The notes under the pieces were generated by a model. The model was not told the DNA's origin and did not search any database. It was given only the letters and a program-made list of their open reading frames with translations. A DNA stretch of 64,000 bases from Azolla caroliniana. Lineage: Eukaryota; Polypodiophyta. The translations under genes were made by a program, and so were the position numbers. This document shows, in pieces, positions 48,401 to 60,372 of the stretch. Position 1 is the first letter of the stretch. Every line of letters starts with the position of its first letter. Location: positions 8,060,001-8,124,000 of the forward strand of contig JBHGNT010000001.1 in the NCBI GenBank assembly GCA_043228905.1, given 5' to 3'.

Positions 48401-51400
48401 TTTACTATTTTTTTGTTGAGAACAATGCATTTTTCTTGCCCCTTCAACCTTGTTCTCATACATGTACCCAGTTTGTGCATGTGTGTACGTTTTAAAGGTA
48501 ATACAAAATAAAGACTGTCCACAATGGCCAAAGTGTTCAAATGGATTGCACATGCCCTTAAAACAAGTATGCACCATCATGAATGTAAAGATCCAGACAT
48601 ATATAGAGATAGGAAGATAGAGAATGAGAGAAAAGTTGAATGGCTCTTTAATTTTGCATATCATAAAGGAAGCACAACCTATTCAATTGTGAACCATGCC
48701 TATGAACTGCAATAACAGTAGCTCTATATCTTGATTGAAATTGAAGATCCGAAACCTTCTTTTTCACCATTGATGACTTGCTGGCAATAACAGCTTCCAC
48801 TAGATACTGATGCATCTTCAATCTGTTCAAATCAACTTCAACATGACCCTGCTACATTCAAAATGCATTCCATAAGCATATAAAACAATTTGCTTTTGCA
48901 AAGTTGCATTTGAAAATGCACATATTCATATTGTAAGAAACTTGATAAATGCAACATTTATCTTCTGATCAGTCAGCTCATGAGTTGGTTGGGAACACAA
49001 CGATGAACTTCACCGCCAACATTGATTGGCATGATTAATGATATATCTATAAGTACTACAGCATGGCATAACAAAATAACACTATATTTACACCCTGGAT
49101 TTGTGCGCTATTTAAGTCAGAACTACCACAACAATACACAAGACTGGATGATGGTCAAGCAAGAGATATTGAAATTAAATTATTTAGAGCTATTGTTGAT
49201 TTATAAATACCTGACTATAACGTGATACTGTGTGCAGCCATGAATCCTTGCAAAATCGCCATAATGTAGAATTATAATGTCACAAATGTTGTGATCTCCA
49301 ATGTTGGCACTATAATTCAGAAATCAAGCAAGGACACTAATCTAAGGTGAATAGGAGATGGCAATTCATTTGAGAATTCATTTAGCATAATTGAAAGTAG
49401 TTGCCAATTCTTATTAACCATGGATTTGTGCCCCTTTCTTAATGTTCAGAATACAATGGTGCCTAACGAGGGAGAACCTATAGTGATTTCTACTGAACAA
49501 TCCTCTATGGGCTCACTGTTGGATGGATGCACCTAGTCATACAAGGATACATGTCTACTACTGTCCATTACTATCAGAATGAACTTTTCACTACTAAATC
49601 AGGAATAAGTTTAGTTTTAATATGCTCTTTCTCAACACTAAACGTGATTTAGGTATTCCATTTCTACATTCATTTAAAGATTGATGCATATCTAGTGTAT
49701 CATCAACATGAATTCAATGGTTAACGACATTGACATGTATCAGCAACCAGCTCATGTTTTGACTGACCATAGATAAACATTATGTCTTCACAGGTTACTT
49801 AATGTCATGAAGTTAATACTTAACGTGCTTTTAGAATGCAAGGAACTCAGGAAAGACACTTGGCACTGTCAAGCAGTATTATTGAGAGCATGAATGATAA
49901 CTAGACAAAGAAAAATACTTCATCTTCTAAAAGTGTCAATCCATCAAGTTGTGTGAGCGCAAGGATTGCATCTATAACTCCAGTAAAGTAAAGATGATCT
50001 TTTGGTAATATTACAAAATCTTCACTAATATTGGAGATTATATTCCCTTCTCTTTCAATTTGTACTAGTTTTAGCCCTGACATTCTCATTAATCCTGATC
50101 GTTCAATTGTTTTTCTATTCAGAGACGACACTGAATTTACAGCCAATACAATATTGTAGTTCCTGTGACAAATTTCAGCGTTAGGGTCTCAAAGAATTCA
50201 ATCACCTCCTTCTGATATTAAAACCAATCCAAATTTCAGGATTGTATTATACTATGTAGTTGAGTTCTCATTGTTCAGAAACATCCTATGAATTATTACC
50301 TTGAGATGCTCTTGATATAAGCATAAGTTGTCAGAAAATTTATGTGCATTATAATATTTACGTTTACATCCATCAGAAATACCTGGCATTAATATTTGGT
50401 GGCTGGATAGCAAGACGATCAGGTAAAATCTTAGCAGAAGCAGTGATAATATAAAGGATGGCAGCAAGCGCCACAGGGACACCAACTATTCCTATTTCAA
50501 AAATGTGCATTTGCAGATCCGGAATCTTCTTTGTGGTGAGCGACAGCACCACTAAATTTGTACCAGTGCCAATCAATGTTAATGTGCCTCCTAAGAGATC
50601 AGCATAGCTCAAAGGCAACAATAACTTTGAGGGTGCCATGTTGACCTGCATAATCAATACATTCCAGTTATTCAAATATACAAAAAAAAGCCTATAGCAT
50701 AGTCAAGATTCAAATACAAGAATTTCAGATAATAATACTAGGTCAAATTTATTTCAAAAAAGAGAACTCAAACATCATTAATTGTTGATCGAGACATATC
50801 CATAGGTGAGAAGGTAATTTTACAAGGACAAGTCTCACCCTGCGTGAAAATTCCACTATTGGAGGTATCATCATTGCCACAAAGCGTAAGTTGGTAAGAA
50901 AGGCACTTAACATTGCCACCGGTAATGTGAACTTCAACAGTATCCACACAATGCTATTCCCATCTTTCTGAAGTGTTTGAACTGGAATGTTTCGCTCTTT
51001 TGTCTGAAACATTAACTTTAATACAAATTCTAACCCACCAGAGAGTTCTAATCCTGTGCAATGGAAATATTCAAAGTTAATTCTTTTTCTAACAACTTTG
51101 TCTCACAGGGCAACTTAGCCTCCACAAGCATTAATATATAGTTTAGATTTCGAAGATTTTGCTCATAGATAGAGAAGACATATCAGAGAAAATCATCTAC
51201 CCAATCAAAACCAAAGGAATGGAGTAGCATATATTTGACCTAACAGTTCATAGAGTGACTAAGGGGTAGCAAAATTAGGGTAAATCAAATGAGAGGTGAG
51301 GCTTATGTCTTTCAAAATATGAGATTCACTAAAGAAAAAAAAATACTGAACTGTCACCATTTATGGATATCACCAAATGAAACTTATGTAAAATTTGTAT

Positions 51401-51685
51401 TTTATATCAAGATACACAAATAATGACTCCAAATATATATCAATTTTCAAGAAGGGCGCAGCACTTGCCTCTTGCAACAATGAATAGGATAGCAATTGAA
51501 AGAACAGATGCATCATTAAAGCCACTAAGTGCATCTTCTAGATCAAGGATGCCCAGAGAGAGAAAAAATATAACTGTTCCCATCATGACCAAATAAGGAG
51601 GGGCAACTTCAGCTACAAGTGCGATTACCATAAGCATTATCAATACCAATGTTATCCATCTTTCCCATTCACCAATAATATCCAT
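42409..51685 (-). CDS. SLC13-type sodium/sulfate-like symporter with two TrkA-C (RCK_C) domains
   Basis: Divalent-anion:Na+ symporter family permease split by two RCK_C regulatory domains, the architecture of bacterial SLC13/TrkA-C transporters and Chlamydomonas SLT sulfate transporters. Eleven minus-strand exons: 51685-51469, 51053-50839, 50645-50383, 50162-49919, 48848-48679, 47084-46973, 46881-46717, 43794-43669, 43546-43283, 42774-42661 and 42537-42409; all phases agree, 672 residues. First permease half: LPVAMLSAFLTN, VAMMIPPIVEFSRR, LLLPLSYADLLGGT and LIGTGTNLVV. RCK_C-like domains lie at about 236-310 and 325-400 (MHQYLVEAVIASKS, GDIELEAGDCLLMVADGSEF). Second half: ELPVVIMIAAGFGISEAM, TNYAAVTIMFPI, SAGFMTPTGCPTNLVVYG and YGPGGYRFKDY. 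The C-terminal tail is short and polar. Intron 1 appears to be GC-AG. Substrate is inferred, sulfate being the best guess; plasma membrane likely. Confidence 0.9.
44022..44237. repeat. ~111-bp tandem duplication in transporter intron
   Basis: Copies begin at 44022 and 44133 with cacatcagataatctttt. Both carry catgcctccatacagattct, agggctgcaatt and aaacagtaggatttccg. They lie in the large intron between the seventh and eighth exons of the SLC13-type gene. Confidence 0.85.
44360..46050 (+). pseudogene. Degenerate LINE in transporter intron (antisense to host gene)
   Basis: On the plus strand 44530-44580 encodes IGVKQGCPISP, then a one-base frame change leads into LPYLFELHTDEI and HILLYNDDIISVSL at 44650-44690. 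These are RT motifs of plant LINEs, with YADD changed to YNDD. Downstream 1.3 kb is unlike the surrounding AT-rich intron (more GC, many short ORFs) and may be the rest of the element. The RT core is solid; the outer limits are guesses. Confidence 0.6.
47690..48083 (-). other. Two adjacent unidentified ORFs in transporter intron
   Basis: Two abutting minus-strand ORFs (48083-47898, 61 codons; 47901-47692, 69 codons) lie in the intron between exons five and six of the transporter. They overlap by a few bases. I do not recognise the sequence. They are not needed by the permease model, because exon five joins exon six in phase with an intact RCK_C domain. Transposon remnant or chance. Confidence 0.2.
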
Positions 51686-51689
51686 GGCT

Positions 51690-52930
51690 CATGTGTAGGA
51701 TCCAACAGTTATCAGGAAACTGCGCTGTGCATGGATCAAAGCACCTACCTGTAATACCACAAACAAAATGATATCAATCAATTTTTTGCTTTGCCACAAA
51801 GGATTATGATTTAAAATAGTTTAATCATTTTCCAAAAACTACTAAAATAAGCTCTTCTATCATAAAATTGCGCAACTCTGACAGAAAAGTTCCAAAAATT
51901 GCTTAATCAGACAGTATTATCAATAACTTGTTTATACCCAGGAAAAGTGATTGTTACTAATCCTCTTCTTCCTAATATTCCTGTTATTAGGGAACCTAAC
52001 CTCGATCCTCGTCACTGGCTTGACCCCATCACACAGATGATATCTGGACTTCCGTTGGACGTTAATAATTTATCACTCAATCCATCTATTCTTATAGATT
52101 GCAAACTGTTACTTCTCTACTCTTCGTTTGTTCTTTCGCCTATTCTTCTTCTTAGTAAAGGACATATGCATTATATCCAAATTTTACATACATGTGTATG
52201 CGTATGCATGTTAAAGATACAATGATTCTCTTTTGATGTTGCTAAATATCTACAATACACATAAAAGCTAGTATTTTTTTCATATTTTAGTACATGTCAC
52301 GTCCCGTTCACCATATCTGCATCCCCTCACTGTGTGTCGTTTTTCATAGCATGGAGACCAAGTTCACAGAAAAATAGGGGCCAAAGAATGCCATAATTTT
52401 CTTACCTTTTTTAGGCAATTACTCCTCTACAGTCGTACTTTTCTACACAACGGAGGGGATATTGACCAGAAAACTTGAAGGGTGGATCCATATGATATAA
52501 TAAACACAAAAATAAAAAGATAAAAACAAAAACAAAAAAATGTTGCAGTTAGGTTTTTCTGGTGTAATAAAGGGTTGGTACAAAAAAGAAAAGAAAAAAA
52601 AAAAGGAGCAACAAATTGCGCAATGGTGATGAATGGAATGAAAGGAAGGTGTAAGTAACGTGACAGGAAGGGGATGGGAAAGGGAAAAATACGTACGTAC
52701 CAGGGTGCGGGGGGGTGTTCTGCAGGAAAGAGATGGAGAAATTGTGGTCAGTGAAGAAGGGATGCCGCCATCGCCAAGGGGAGGGGGGAGAGGTATGCCT
52801 GCCTGCCTGCGCCTGGCGCTGCAGAGCCAAACAGAAATTGTAACACAGAGCAAACAAAACGAACTAACAAAACAGAAATTCGACGCAGAGAAATGCTTCA
52901 AATATGAAATATGTATATGTACATAATGCA
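51690..52930 (-). promoter_or_regulatory. Probable leader and promoter of the SLC13-type gene
   Basis: On the minus strand an acceptor-like TATTACAG lies near 51750 and a donor-like CCCTGGTACGTACG near 52704, suggesting a ~950-base 5'UTR intron with a leader exon around 52704-52860, in a locally GC-rich stretch. The ORF at 51899-52225 (plus) inside it has no recognised domain. Inferred only from splice consensus and composition. Confidence 0.35.
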
Positions 52931-54176
52931 TAGTTCTCGTTTATTTAATACATACATGGATGGATTTGATGGGGCCAGAGACAACAGATAGACAGAAAAG
53001 TGAAGGATTATGGAGGCCCAATGATAATTTTAATTATTAGTATTTGGCCATTGTAGGTATGTACCAATGATTGAAGAGACTTATCCATGCATTCGATGGG
53101 TCGTTAGGTTTTCATTATCGCAAAAATATATATGCGTTCACACCCTCTGCAACCATGGGTATCTTTGTATCTCTATTTCGGTTGAGAATGAGGGTATGCC
53201 ACATGAGAGGACAAACTATGATTCCGGTAGTATCATGGTGGCACTTGTACTGAACGGGGAAGGCTGAAGCATCGTGTACTGAACGACGAGTATTGTGCAC
53301 TTCTCGTTCTTCATGTGTCCAACACTTGGTCGTCTTTTTTTTTCTTTTACAAGTGTCGACTAATCTCTCGTACATTTCATTCTCCCCGACGGCTATCATC
53401 TAAGCTTAACAAGAATGGAAGGTACGTAACATAGTTTGGCATTTTGAATAGCTGACTAGAGCAAAGGGCCTTCATTTGGAGAGTATCGATTGTTATTTGA
53501 TTTCAAGACAATGGGTGTTTGTACAATTCAAATAGGTCTGCTCGGAATCATAGATGGAGATTGTTTTCCTAATTTTAAGATATTTTGGAATTAAGTCATA
53601 ATTGGGATATACTCATTGCTTTTGTATTTTTAATGGTAATTGGAATCAAAGCATACTTGTGGCTGTGAATGTTGAAGGGAGTACTAATGTGGTAAATCTC
53701 TTTATCGCAACAAGTAAAATTCTTTCATAAATGGATTGTTGGTTTTACATATCGGCGATTCCAAATGTCCCACCACCCTCTAGTGGTGACACACTCAATT
53801 GTGGTGCCATTGTAGTCTTTTTCACACATTTTTTTAACATAATTGTGTGTTTTCACCAAAGACAGGGAGAGAGGCTTCTCTCTTTGTTTATATCTTGTAT
53901 ATGCCCGCCCCCTCATGATCATGCATCATGCTCTCTTTCATAATCCATCACAGCCATGCATCAACGACATTTCGTGAATAAATGGAAACACTTATACGTA
54001 GGAACACATTGCGTTTCAAAATGGCCATGAAACACTTACTCCTCGAGTCATTGTTTCACCCATTGTTTTGTATTTGTATATTGGTTTATGTTTATACACT
54101 ACAATGTTAACTCTTCATGAAATTTAGAATAAATGAAACATAGATATAAATGTGATCTATTATATTATGTTCATGG

Positions 54177-54600
54177 TGTTAGGAATCGACCGGCAACAAC
54201 TTGTTACACATTCGTATTCGTGTGCAGAAATCAAGAACTAGTACGCAGATAGAAAAAATGTGAAGTCACAGAGACACCGATATTTTACATGGAAAACCCG
54301 AAATGGGGAAAACCACGAGGGTCCACTAACCCCAAGAAAACTGATCACTATAGTAGAGAGGAAGTACAAATACTGAACTCATAGGCAACGACCTCGAGTT
54401 CTCCTTCATCTAACAGACGGCTACAGAGTTACACTCTCACACTCTCACTCACGGTTACAGAGGCAACTACCTTGTTCTAACTTTTCAATAATGATCTCTA
54501 ACTCTTCCTATAAAGTTTGCCCTAGTTGCTTATAAACCAAAGCAACTTTTTGGATACTTACAAGTATAGCCCCCAGGAGGCATTTTAGACTATTTACAAT
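54177..54600 (+). mobile_element. Possible LTR remnant
   Basis: Begins tgttaggaatcg and contains acatggaaaacccgaaat, ggggaaaaccacgagg, a phrase often seen in plant Copia/Gypsy LTR ends, followed by an A/T-rich CT-rich leader-like segment. No partner LTR, primer-binding site or internal domain was found, so a solo LTR is only a suggestion. Confidence 0.3.
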
Positions 54601-55156
54601 TATAGTCTTTCGAAATGATTTCGGTTTCGGCCTCGGTCGAGATACTCACCAACACGGTACTTCTCTTCCCATCTGGAGGGATATGTTTCCCAACAAATGG
54701 TAAAGAGCACAAAACTCGCGATTTCAACAACATTTCAAATGAAATTTCAACCCATAAAGAGCCACAATCGAATAACATAGTTTTGTCAAGATTTTCTTAG
54801 AGTGTAGGCATGTTTCATGTATAATTTCCATTTGTTTTAGTTGAATTGAATTAATTACTTTTCCTGATAATGCTATTAAAATGCGGTGGGGCAATATGGC
54901 TTTGAAGGCATGTCACATAAAAGGTAAGGCAAAATGGGTGTAAAAGACAATATTCAAAAAACGTTGGATCAGCCCTCTATGAATGTTTGTTTTATTCTAT
55001 CAAGAGAAAATAAGACCAGATGCAGTGGAGCCACAATACATACACAATCTACAACTTAATGACTTATCACTGAAATATCATGCCATGTTGTTTTGTTCTC
55101 CTTTGCCATGTCATGTTGATATGCCTCCCAAGTTTTGGATAAGATAAATTTCCTAT

Positions 55157-55172
55157 ATATATATATATATAT
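55157..55172. repeat. (TA)n microsatellite
   Basis: About eight TA units in intergenic DNA. Confidence 0.9.
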
Positions 55173-56603
55173 ACAAACAGACAGATAGATGGATCATGTC
55201 ACTACAATAGAGATGTGGCACCAAGGCACATGTGTCACATTATGCCGGGAAAAAGCCAAAATAATCAATGTGAATCTAGAAAACACAAGATTCAAGATGC
55301 AAGGGATCTTCGAGGTGCGTATATTCTATCGAGTGTGAACGAGATTACAGAACCAAGTTGAATACGCGCCCGACAATGGGCGAGAGGGTAAGTAGGATAA
55401 CAACGCGATCCAATGACCGAGATTTTGGTCGGCGTCTGTTGAGATTGCCCATTCAAAAAGAAAAAAACAAGCTACAAACCAAAAAGAAAAGCAGAGTGAA
55501 TTGAATCTTGTCGAATCAATTTGTGTGGCAAAAATCCTATCCACTCATACAAAAAAAAACACACACAAACAAGAAAAACAGAGTGAATCTGTGGAGGTGA
55601 AGCCAAAGCCAACTGTGGAGGATCCTTTCTTTGTCTAACTGATGGCGCCCACCAGCTGAGGCATCGGATCCACAATCCACATTCTGTCATGTTCATTCAT
55701 ATCTTTCCCATTTCTCTGAGAAGAGCCCCAATGCTTGAAGACATGGATGCTCTCTTCTAACCACTTATGCTACAACTCTCCCGGGTAAAAAGAACCCTTG
55801 AGCCTATCTGGCCATGGGGATTCTCTGCTGAAGCCACTGATTTTGGCGACTTGGGGTTTTTTTTTTTCCCTCTGAACCCTCATTTGTTGTGTGAGCTCTA
55901 TTCTTAAATACTCCTAACATAATCTCAGACTTTGGTTGTGTTCAAAGAAAGCTCATGGATATGGTGATGTAAAGGTTTAGGTCGCCGTGTTTTTTTTCTT
56001 CTTCTAAAGAATATTAGAAGGAAGCTCAAATTCTATAATTTGCATGTTTCCTTCCAAATTCAACACGGAAGAAAGATCGATATTTAAGTTGATGTGGGTT
56101 CACTTCTTAAACAGTATCTCAAAAGGACAAACATGGCTATGGTGATGTTGATTATGTTCGAAGTTTTCTAACAGAAGGAAACTTAATGCTTATGTTCATA
56201 ATTGCTTTCGTAATGTTTGTTCTTTGTCCAAACACTGTATAGAAAGAAGCTTGCGTTGATCATCCCTTTGGTGATTTGAATCAAGCACTACTAGAAAGAA
56301 GCTCAATCTCTGTGGCGATTTGAGTTTTCCCATAAACACTATTAGAAAGGTCAAAGATGATGTGATCTCTCTTTTAAACAATACTAGAAAGTAAGGTCAA
56401 GGGTTTATGAGATCATTTGGATATTCTTCTAGCCCTAGTGGAATCGCAGAGTCAATATATGGTAGCAAGGATTGGAGGCCTTTTTTTCTTCCTCCTTTTT
56501 ACATATATGATCTAGTTTGATCTTAATACTAGCAAAGGGGTTTCTGTTCGTTGTATCGACATCCATATATCTGGAGTGCAAATTATTTTGCATATGTAGG
56601 AGA

Positions 56604-59531
56604 ATGATGCCTATGTCTGTTGTACTTCACTGTTGTTCTGAAAACATCGTGCAAGGATGGCCTCCCGAACACCTGCCATCTTCCTCAGCTCTCAACAAGA
56701 TTGCATCATTCCGGTAAGCAAAGATATACGAACCCAATTGAAATTAGGGAAATGTTTTCTTCCCCAATTGCTAAGATCCATGCAGATTGCAGAAATTTAG
56801 TTAATTATTATTGCAAATGACAGTAGAAAGCTTAAAGATCTTTTAGGTTAGGAATGGTTACCCCCTTTGCTATTTAAATAGAGAAAGATACTCGTTATTG
56901 GAAACTCAGATTACAGGGTTCTAGGACAGTAGGCATCACATGATTGCTCATAGTTTTTTTCTGATGAAGTTTTTTAATATTGGGATGCAGACTTGCATCA
57001 ATGAGAGGATCTCAGTGTGAAGGGTTTAGAATTGTTGGTCATGGGACAAGTGTGGTGCAGAAGCGAAATAATTCGACAAGGATTGAAGCAACTTTAGCCG
57101 TTGAGTCTCGATTAGTGAGCACTGAAGACACAACGGCCCTTGCAACCAAAGCTTTGGCAAGAGCAATGGCTGTTGAAGCCGTAGCATTGGCCAGAGAAGC
57201 TGTTAAAGCTGCTAAGGAGGCTGCAACTCTGGTTAGTTCAAGCCGATGTCAAGAATATGTGGATGATTTTCCTTCTGAAATGGATCGCTTATTGCTTGAA
57301 AGAGCAAGGTTGAGTGAAATGATGGAGATTGACATCTTCCAGGTTCTGGATGAAGGTGTGTCATCCCCTGCATTGTCAGAAGATGCCAAAAGGAACACTT
57401 TGGAGAAAGGAATTACCTTTAATGACGTGGGGATGAATGCTGAAGTGTCTTCTTCTTGTTCTTCTTTGTCGAAATCTGTCCGTTCTCATGTTTTGGAAAG
57501 AGATAGTATACATGATATCTTAGATGAGGGAGAGATTTCAGCAAAAACTGAATTGGGTGGTGAAGATCCAGTTGTTGCCGCAAAGTCTAAGCGAAGAGAA
57601 CAGAGGTTAGAGAAACGGAAGCGCGCCTCAATAAAGGCTAGAAATGTGATGGCTGCTACCACTGCCATCACTCTAGATACAGCAGCAAAGCCCAAATCGT
57701 GGAGGTCAAGAAAAGCTTTGAGTCAGGTTTCGAATGATCCCATTCAGTCTTTCCTAACAACAAATGGATCAAAAAGATCTAAGCTCCTTACTGCGACAGA
57801 GGAAATTGAATATTCTCGTAAAGTTCAGGTAATAGCACACTGTTTACATCTTAGAACAATCGTCCTTCATGTTTTTAATTGATATGCATATTTTCTTGTA
57901 ATATTCAGGTAATAATAACACACATTTGCATCTTAGAGAATTTTCATATGTGAATTTTCTAGGATCTTTTGAGAATGGAAGCTGTGAAGAGGACCCTGCA
58001 AGAGCACATAGGAAGGGAGCCTACAATAGCAGAATGGGCAAAAGCATTGGATATGGATGTCAGAACCTTTTCATCTCGGTTGAGTGAAGGAAGACAAGGG
58101 AAGGATAAGATGATACAATGTAACCTTAGGCTTGTAATCTCAGTTGCGAAGACATATAAAGGAAAAGGAATGAGTATGCAAGACCTTATACAGGTTAGCA
58201 AAACATTGCAAGATAACCGATGATACTATAAACTATGCATTTATATATATTTGGAGGAACTAATGATGGTTGTAGACTATAGTAGAAAATTTTACTTATA
58301 AAATGGAATAGCCTATAAGTAGATAAGTAGTCTACTTTTCATATTCATAAGCAAGCTCTTGTATTTCTTTTCCTTAGGAAGCAATATGCTAATATTTACA
58401 CTTCGTTATGTAGGAGGGAAGCATGGGCCTTATTCGCGGTTGTGAAAAGTTTGATCCAGAGAAAGGTTTTAAATTTTCAACTTACGCACATTGGTGGATA
58501 AGACAAGCAGTTACAAGAGCTATATCTGAACAATCTCGGGCCGTTCGTCTCCCGGTGAAACCATTTTCCAACTGTTTTTTTATCTTTGGAAAAACAACAA
58601 AATACCCCTAACTTTTGCCTATTTACCAGAATGCTATTTATCTCGGTAGTAATACATGCTATTCTACAGGGAGAATGTGATAGTTTGAAGCCTTACGGCT
58701 ATTCTGGTAAATAGCTGAAAAACTACAAGTGTTTTTGGAGTTTTCCCCTTCTTTTGTATATATTTATTCATTCCATTTCTCAAAAAAGAAGAAGATTATG
58801 TTCATTGTTTAATTCTCTCTTCTACTTTTGTTGCTGCTTACTTATTTTAGGCCCACTTACATGAAATAATGGCACGCATTTGGAAAGCAAAAAGGATTAT
58901 TTACGAGGAATATCAACGACCGCCATGCGAAAGTGATATTGCTGAGATAATGGGCATGTCTGTAGAAAAGCTGAGATCAATTGCAAGGTCAACCAAATTA
59001 TGCAAATCTTTAGACAAACCTGTTGGAAAAGACCAAAATGCAACACTAGGGGTATGTTTGTATCCTAACCATTGTTTTGGTACTGAGTATTATTTGTGAT
59101 TATTGTCTAAGTGGATCTTATAAAACAATGGCATAATACCTCAAATAATCATCATCTATACGGATAATCTAACCCTTGACCATTTCATGTGTCAGGAGTT
59201 TATCATTATCTACGTATATCATTTAATCCTTGACCATTTCGTGTGTCAGGAGTTTATTGCTGACGATACACTAGAGGATCCTGAGTCCCGAATCGCAAAT
59301 CAATTGTTAAAGTTGGACCTAAGCAAAGTGTTGAAAACTCTTAACGAAAGGGAGGTTGGGGTTGTGAAGTTACGCTATGGACTGGAGGATGGGAGAATGA
59401 GAACTCTAGAGGAGATCGGAAGAGCATTCAATGTGACCCGAGAAAGAGTTCGTCAAATTGAGGCCAAAGCAATGAGGAAGTTAAAGCAACCAGAACGAAA
59501 TGCCATTTTGAGGGGATACATGGATTCTTGA
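56604..59531 (+). CDS. Plastid RNA polymerase sigma-70 factor (SIG family)
   Basis: Nuclear-encoded sigma factor that directs the plastid-encoded polymerase to promoters. Six coding exons: 56604-56713, 56991-57828, 57963-58193, 58414-58554, 58851-59051 and 59250-59531; in frame, 600 residues. The N-terminus lacks a strong signal but is consistent with a plastid transit peptide; then comes the Ala-rich [14 protein letters not shown] helix typical of plant SIGs. Region 1.2/2.1: [12 protein letters not shown]. Region 2: [37 protein letters not shown] and [18 protein letters not shown] (core binding, -10 recognition). Region 3: [13 protein letters not shown]. Region 4: [20 protein letters not shown] and [19 protein letters not shown], the -35 helix-turn-helix. 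An acceptor precedes the ATG by three bases, implying a leader intron. Subtype (SIG1/2/6) is not decided. See findings for a duplicated splice acceptor. Confidence 0.95.
59175..59262 (+). repeat. 54-bp tandem duplication covering a 3' splice site
   Basis: The phrase cttgaccatttc(a/g)tgtgtcag, with gagttta after the AG, occurs twice, 54 bases apart, at the end of the sigma-factor fifth intron. The acceptors would open the last exon at 59196 or 59250. The 54 bases between them are in frame and free of stops. Confidence 0.9.
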
Positions 59532-59692
59532 TCCTTTAAGGATGTTTTTTTAATGGGCAGAGATTTTAATATCCTTGTAAATTTGAGGCAATAAATATAC
59601 AGTTCATAAGGTTCTTGCATTTTCTTTGCATGGACCCTTTGTATTTTATGAAGCGAATCTAAATATTTGACTTGTCATTTGCCCCTCCAGAA

Positions 59693-60108
59693 TAACAATC
59701 GGCAAAGGTTCAGTTTGAACCGGACCGAACTGAACCGCTAAACTGTGGCTTAACGCCTTAACGGTTTAAACAATTCAGTTCAAGTTTTTTAAAACGGTTT
59801 GGTTTGGGAGGTAAACGGTTCGGTTTAACAGTTTGATGGTTTTTTATTATTTTTTAAACAACCTTTTCATTTTTAAGCCTAATTCTCACATTTTAAGAAA
59901 AATCTTTAAATTTTAAAATTTGACCTAAGTTGAAAACCGAAAGCAAACCACAAAAACGCGGTTTTAGTGGTTTAACGGTTTGGGATTTTACTTAACAATT
60001 TAGTTTAAACGGTTTTGTGGATTAGTTCGGTTCGTTTTAGGTTTCAAAATTTTTAAACAATTAAGTTTGGACACTCTTGAACCAAACCGAACCGTTGTCG
60101 ATTGTTAC
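59693..60108. mobile_element. MITE-like element with cggttcggttt terminal motifs
   Basis: The left end taacaatcggcaaaggttca and the inverted right end (gtaacaatcgacaacggttc on the minus strand) match over roughly 25 bases. The interior is AT-rich with repeated aaccg/cggtt words and no ORF. About 416 bases. Non-autonomous DNA transposon is likely; superfamily and target duplication could not be fixed. Confidence 0.55.
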
Positions 60109-60324
60109 ATTAGAAGCAAATGTACATGTTAATATATGCTTGTATTTGCTCCCATCTATTTGAAGTTTTTCTTCAACCTTGATTGCCTATGATTGATGTT
60201 GACTCATTTCTTTGACTTATGGCTATTAGAGCCTTCTCAACCCCCTTCGTACAAACATTTGTTTAGATGTTTATAGTCAAGACATCTTAGATCATATTGT
60301 TCTAGATTGTGTGTGTGTATGTTT

Positions 60325-60326
<2 letters not shown>

Positions 60327-60367
<41 letters not shown>
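60327..60367. repeat. (GA)n microsatellite
   Basis: Pure GA run of about 20 units in intergenic DNA. Confidence 0.95.

Positions 60368-60372
<5 letters not shown>

Larger units (their letters stand above)
52960..56600. other. Intergenic region and sigma-factor leader
   Basis: No supported gene. It includes a possible LTR remnant (54177-54600), a TA microsatellite (55157-55172), and from about 55.7 kb a pyrimidine-rich stretch that may be the sigma-factor leader. Between 56000 and 56400 a phrase like actattagaaagaagctcaa recurs about six times with much divergence, an old tandem repeat. Confidence 0.45.

Noticed and set aside
52443-52931. 162-codon minus-strand ORF with hydrophobic stretches near the transporter promoter
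   Set aside because: Low-complexity Phe/Ser/Pro composition, no domain, and it overlaps a probable leader intron boundary.
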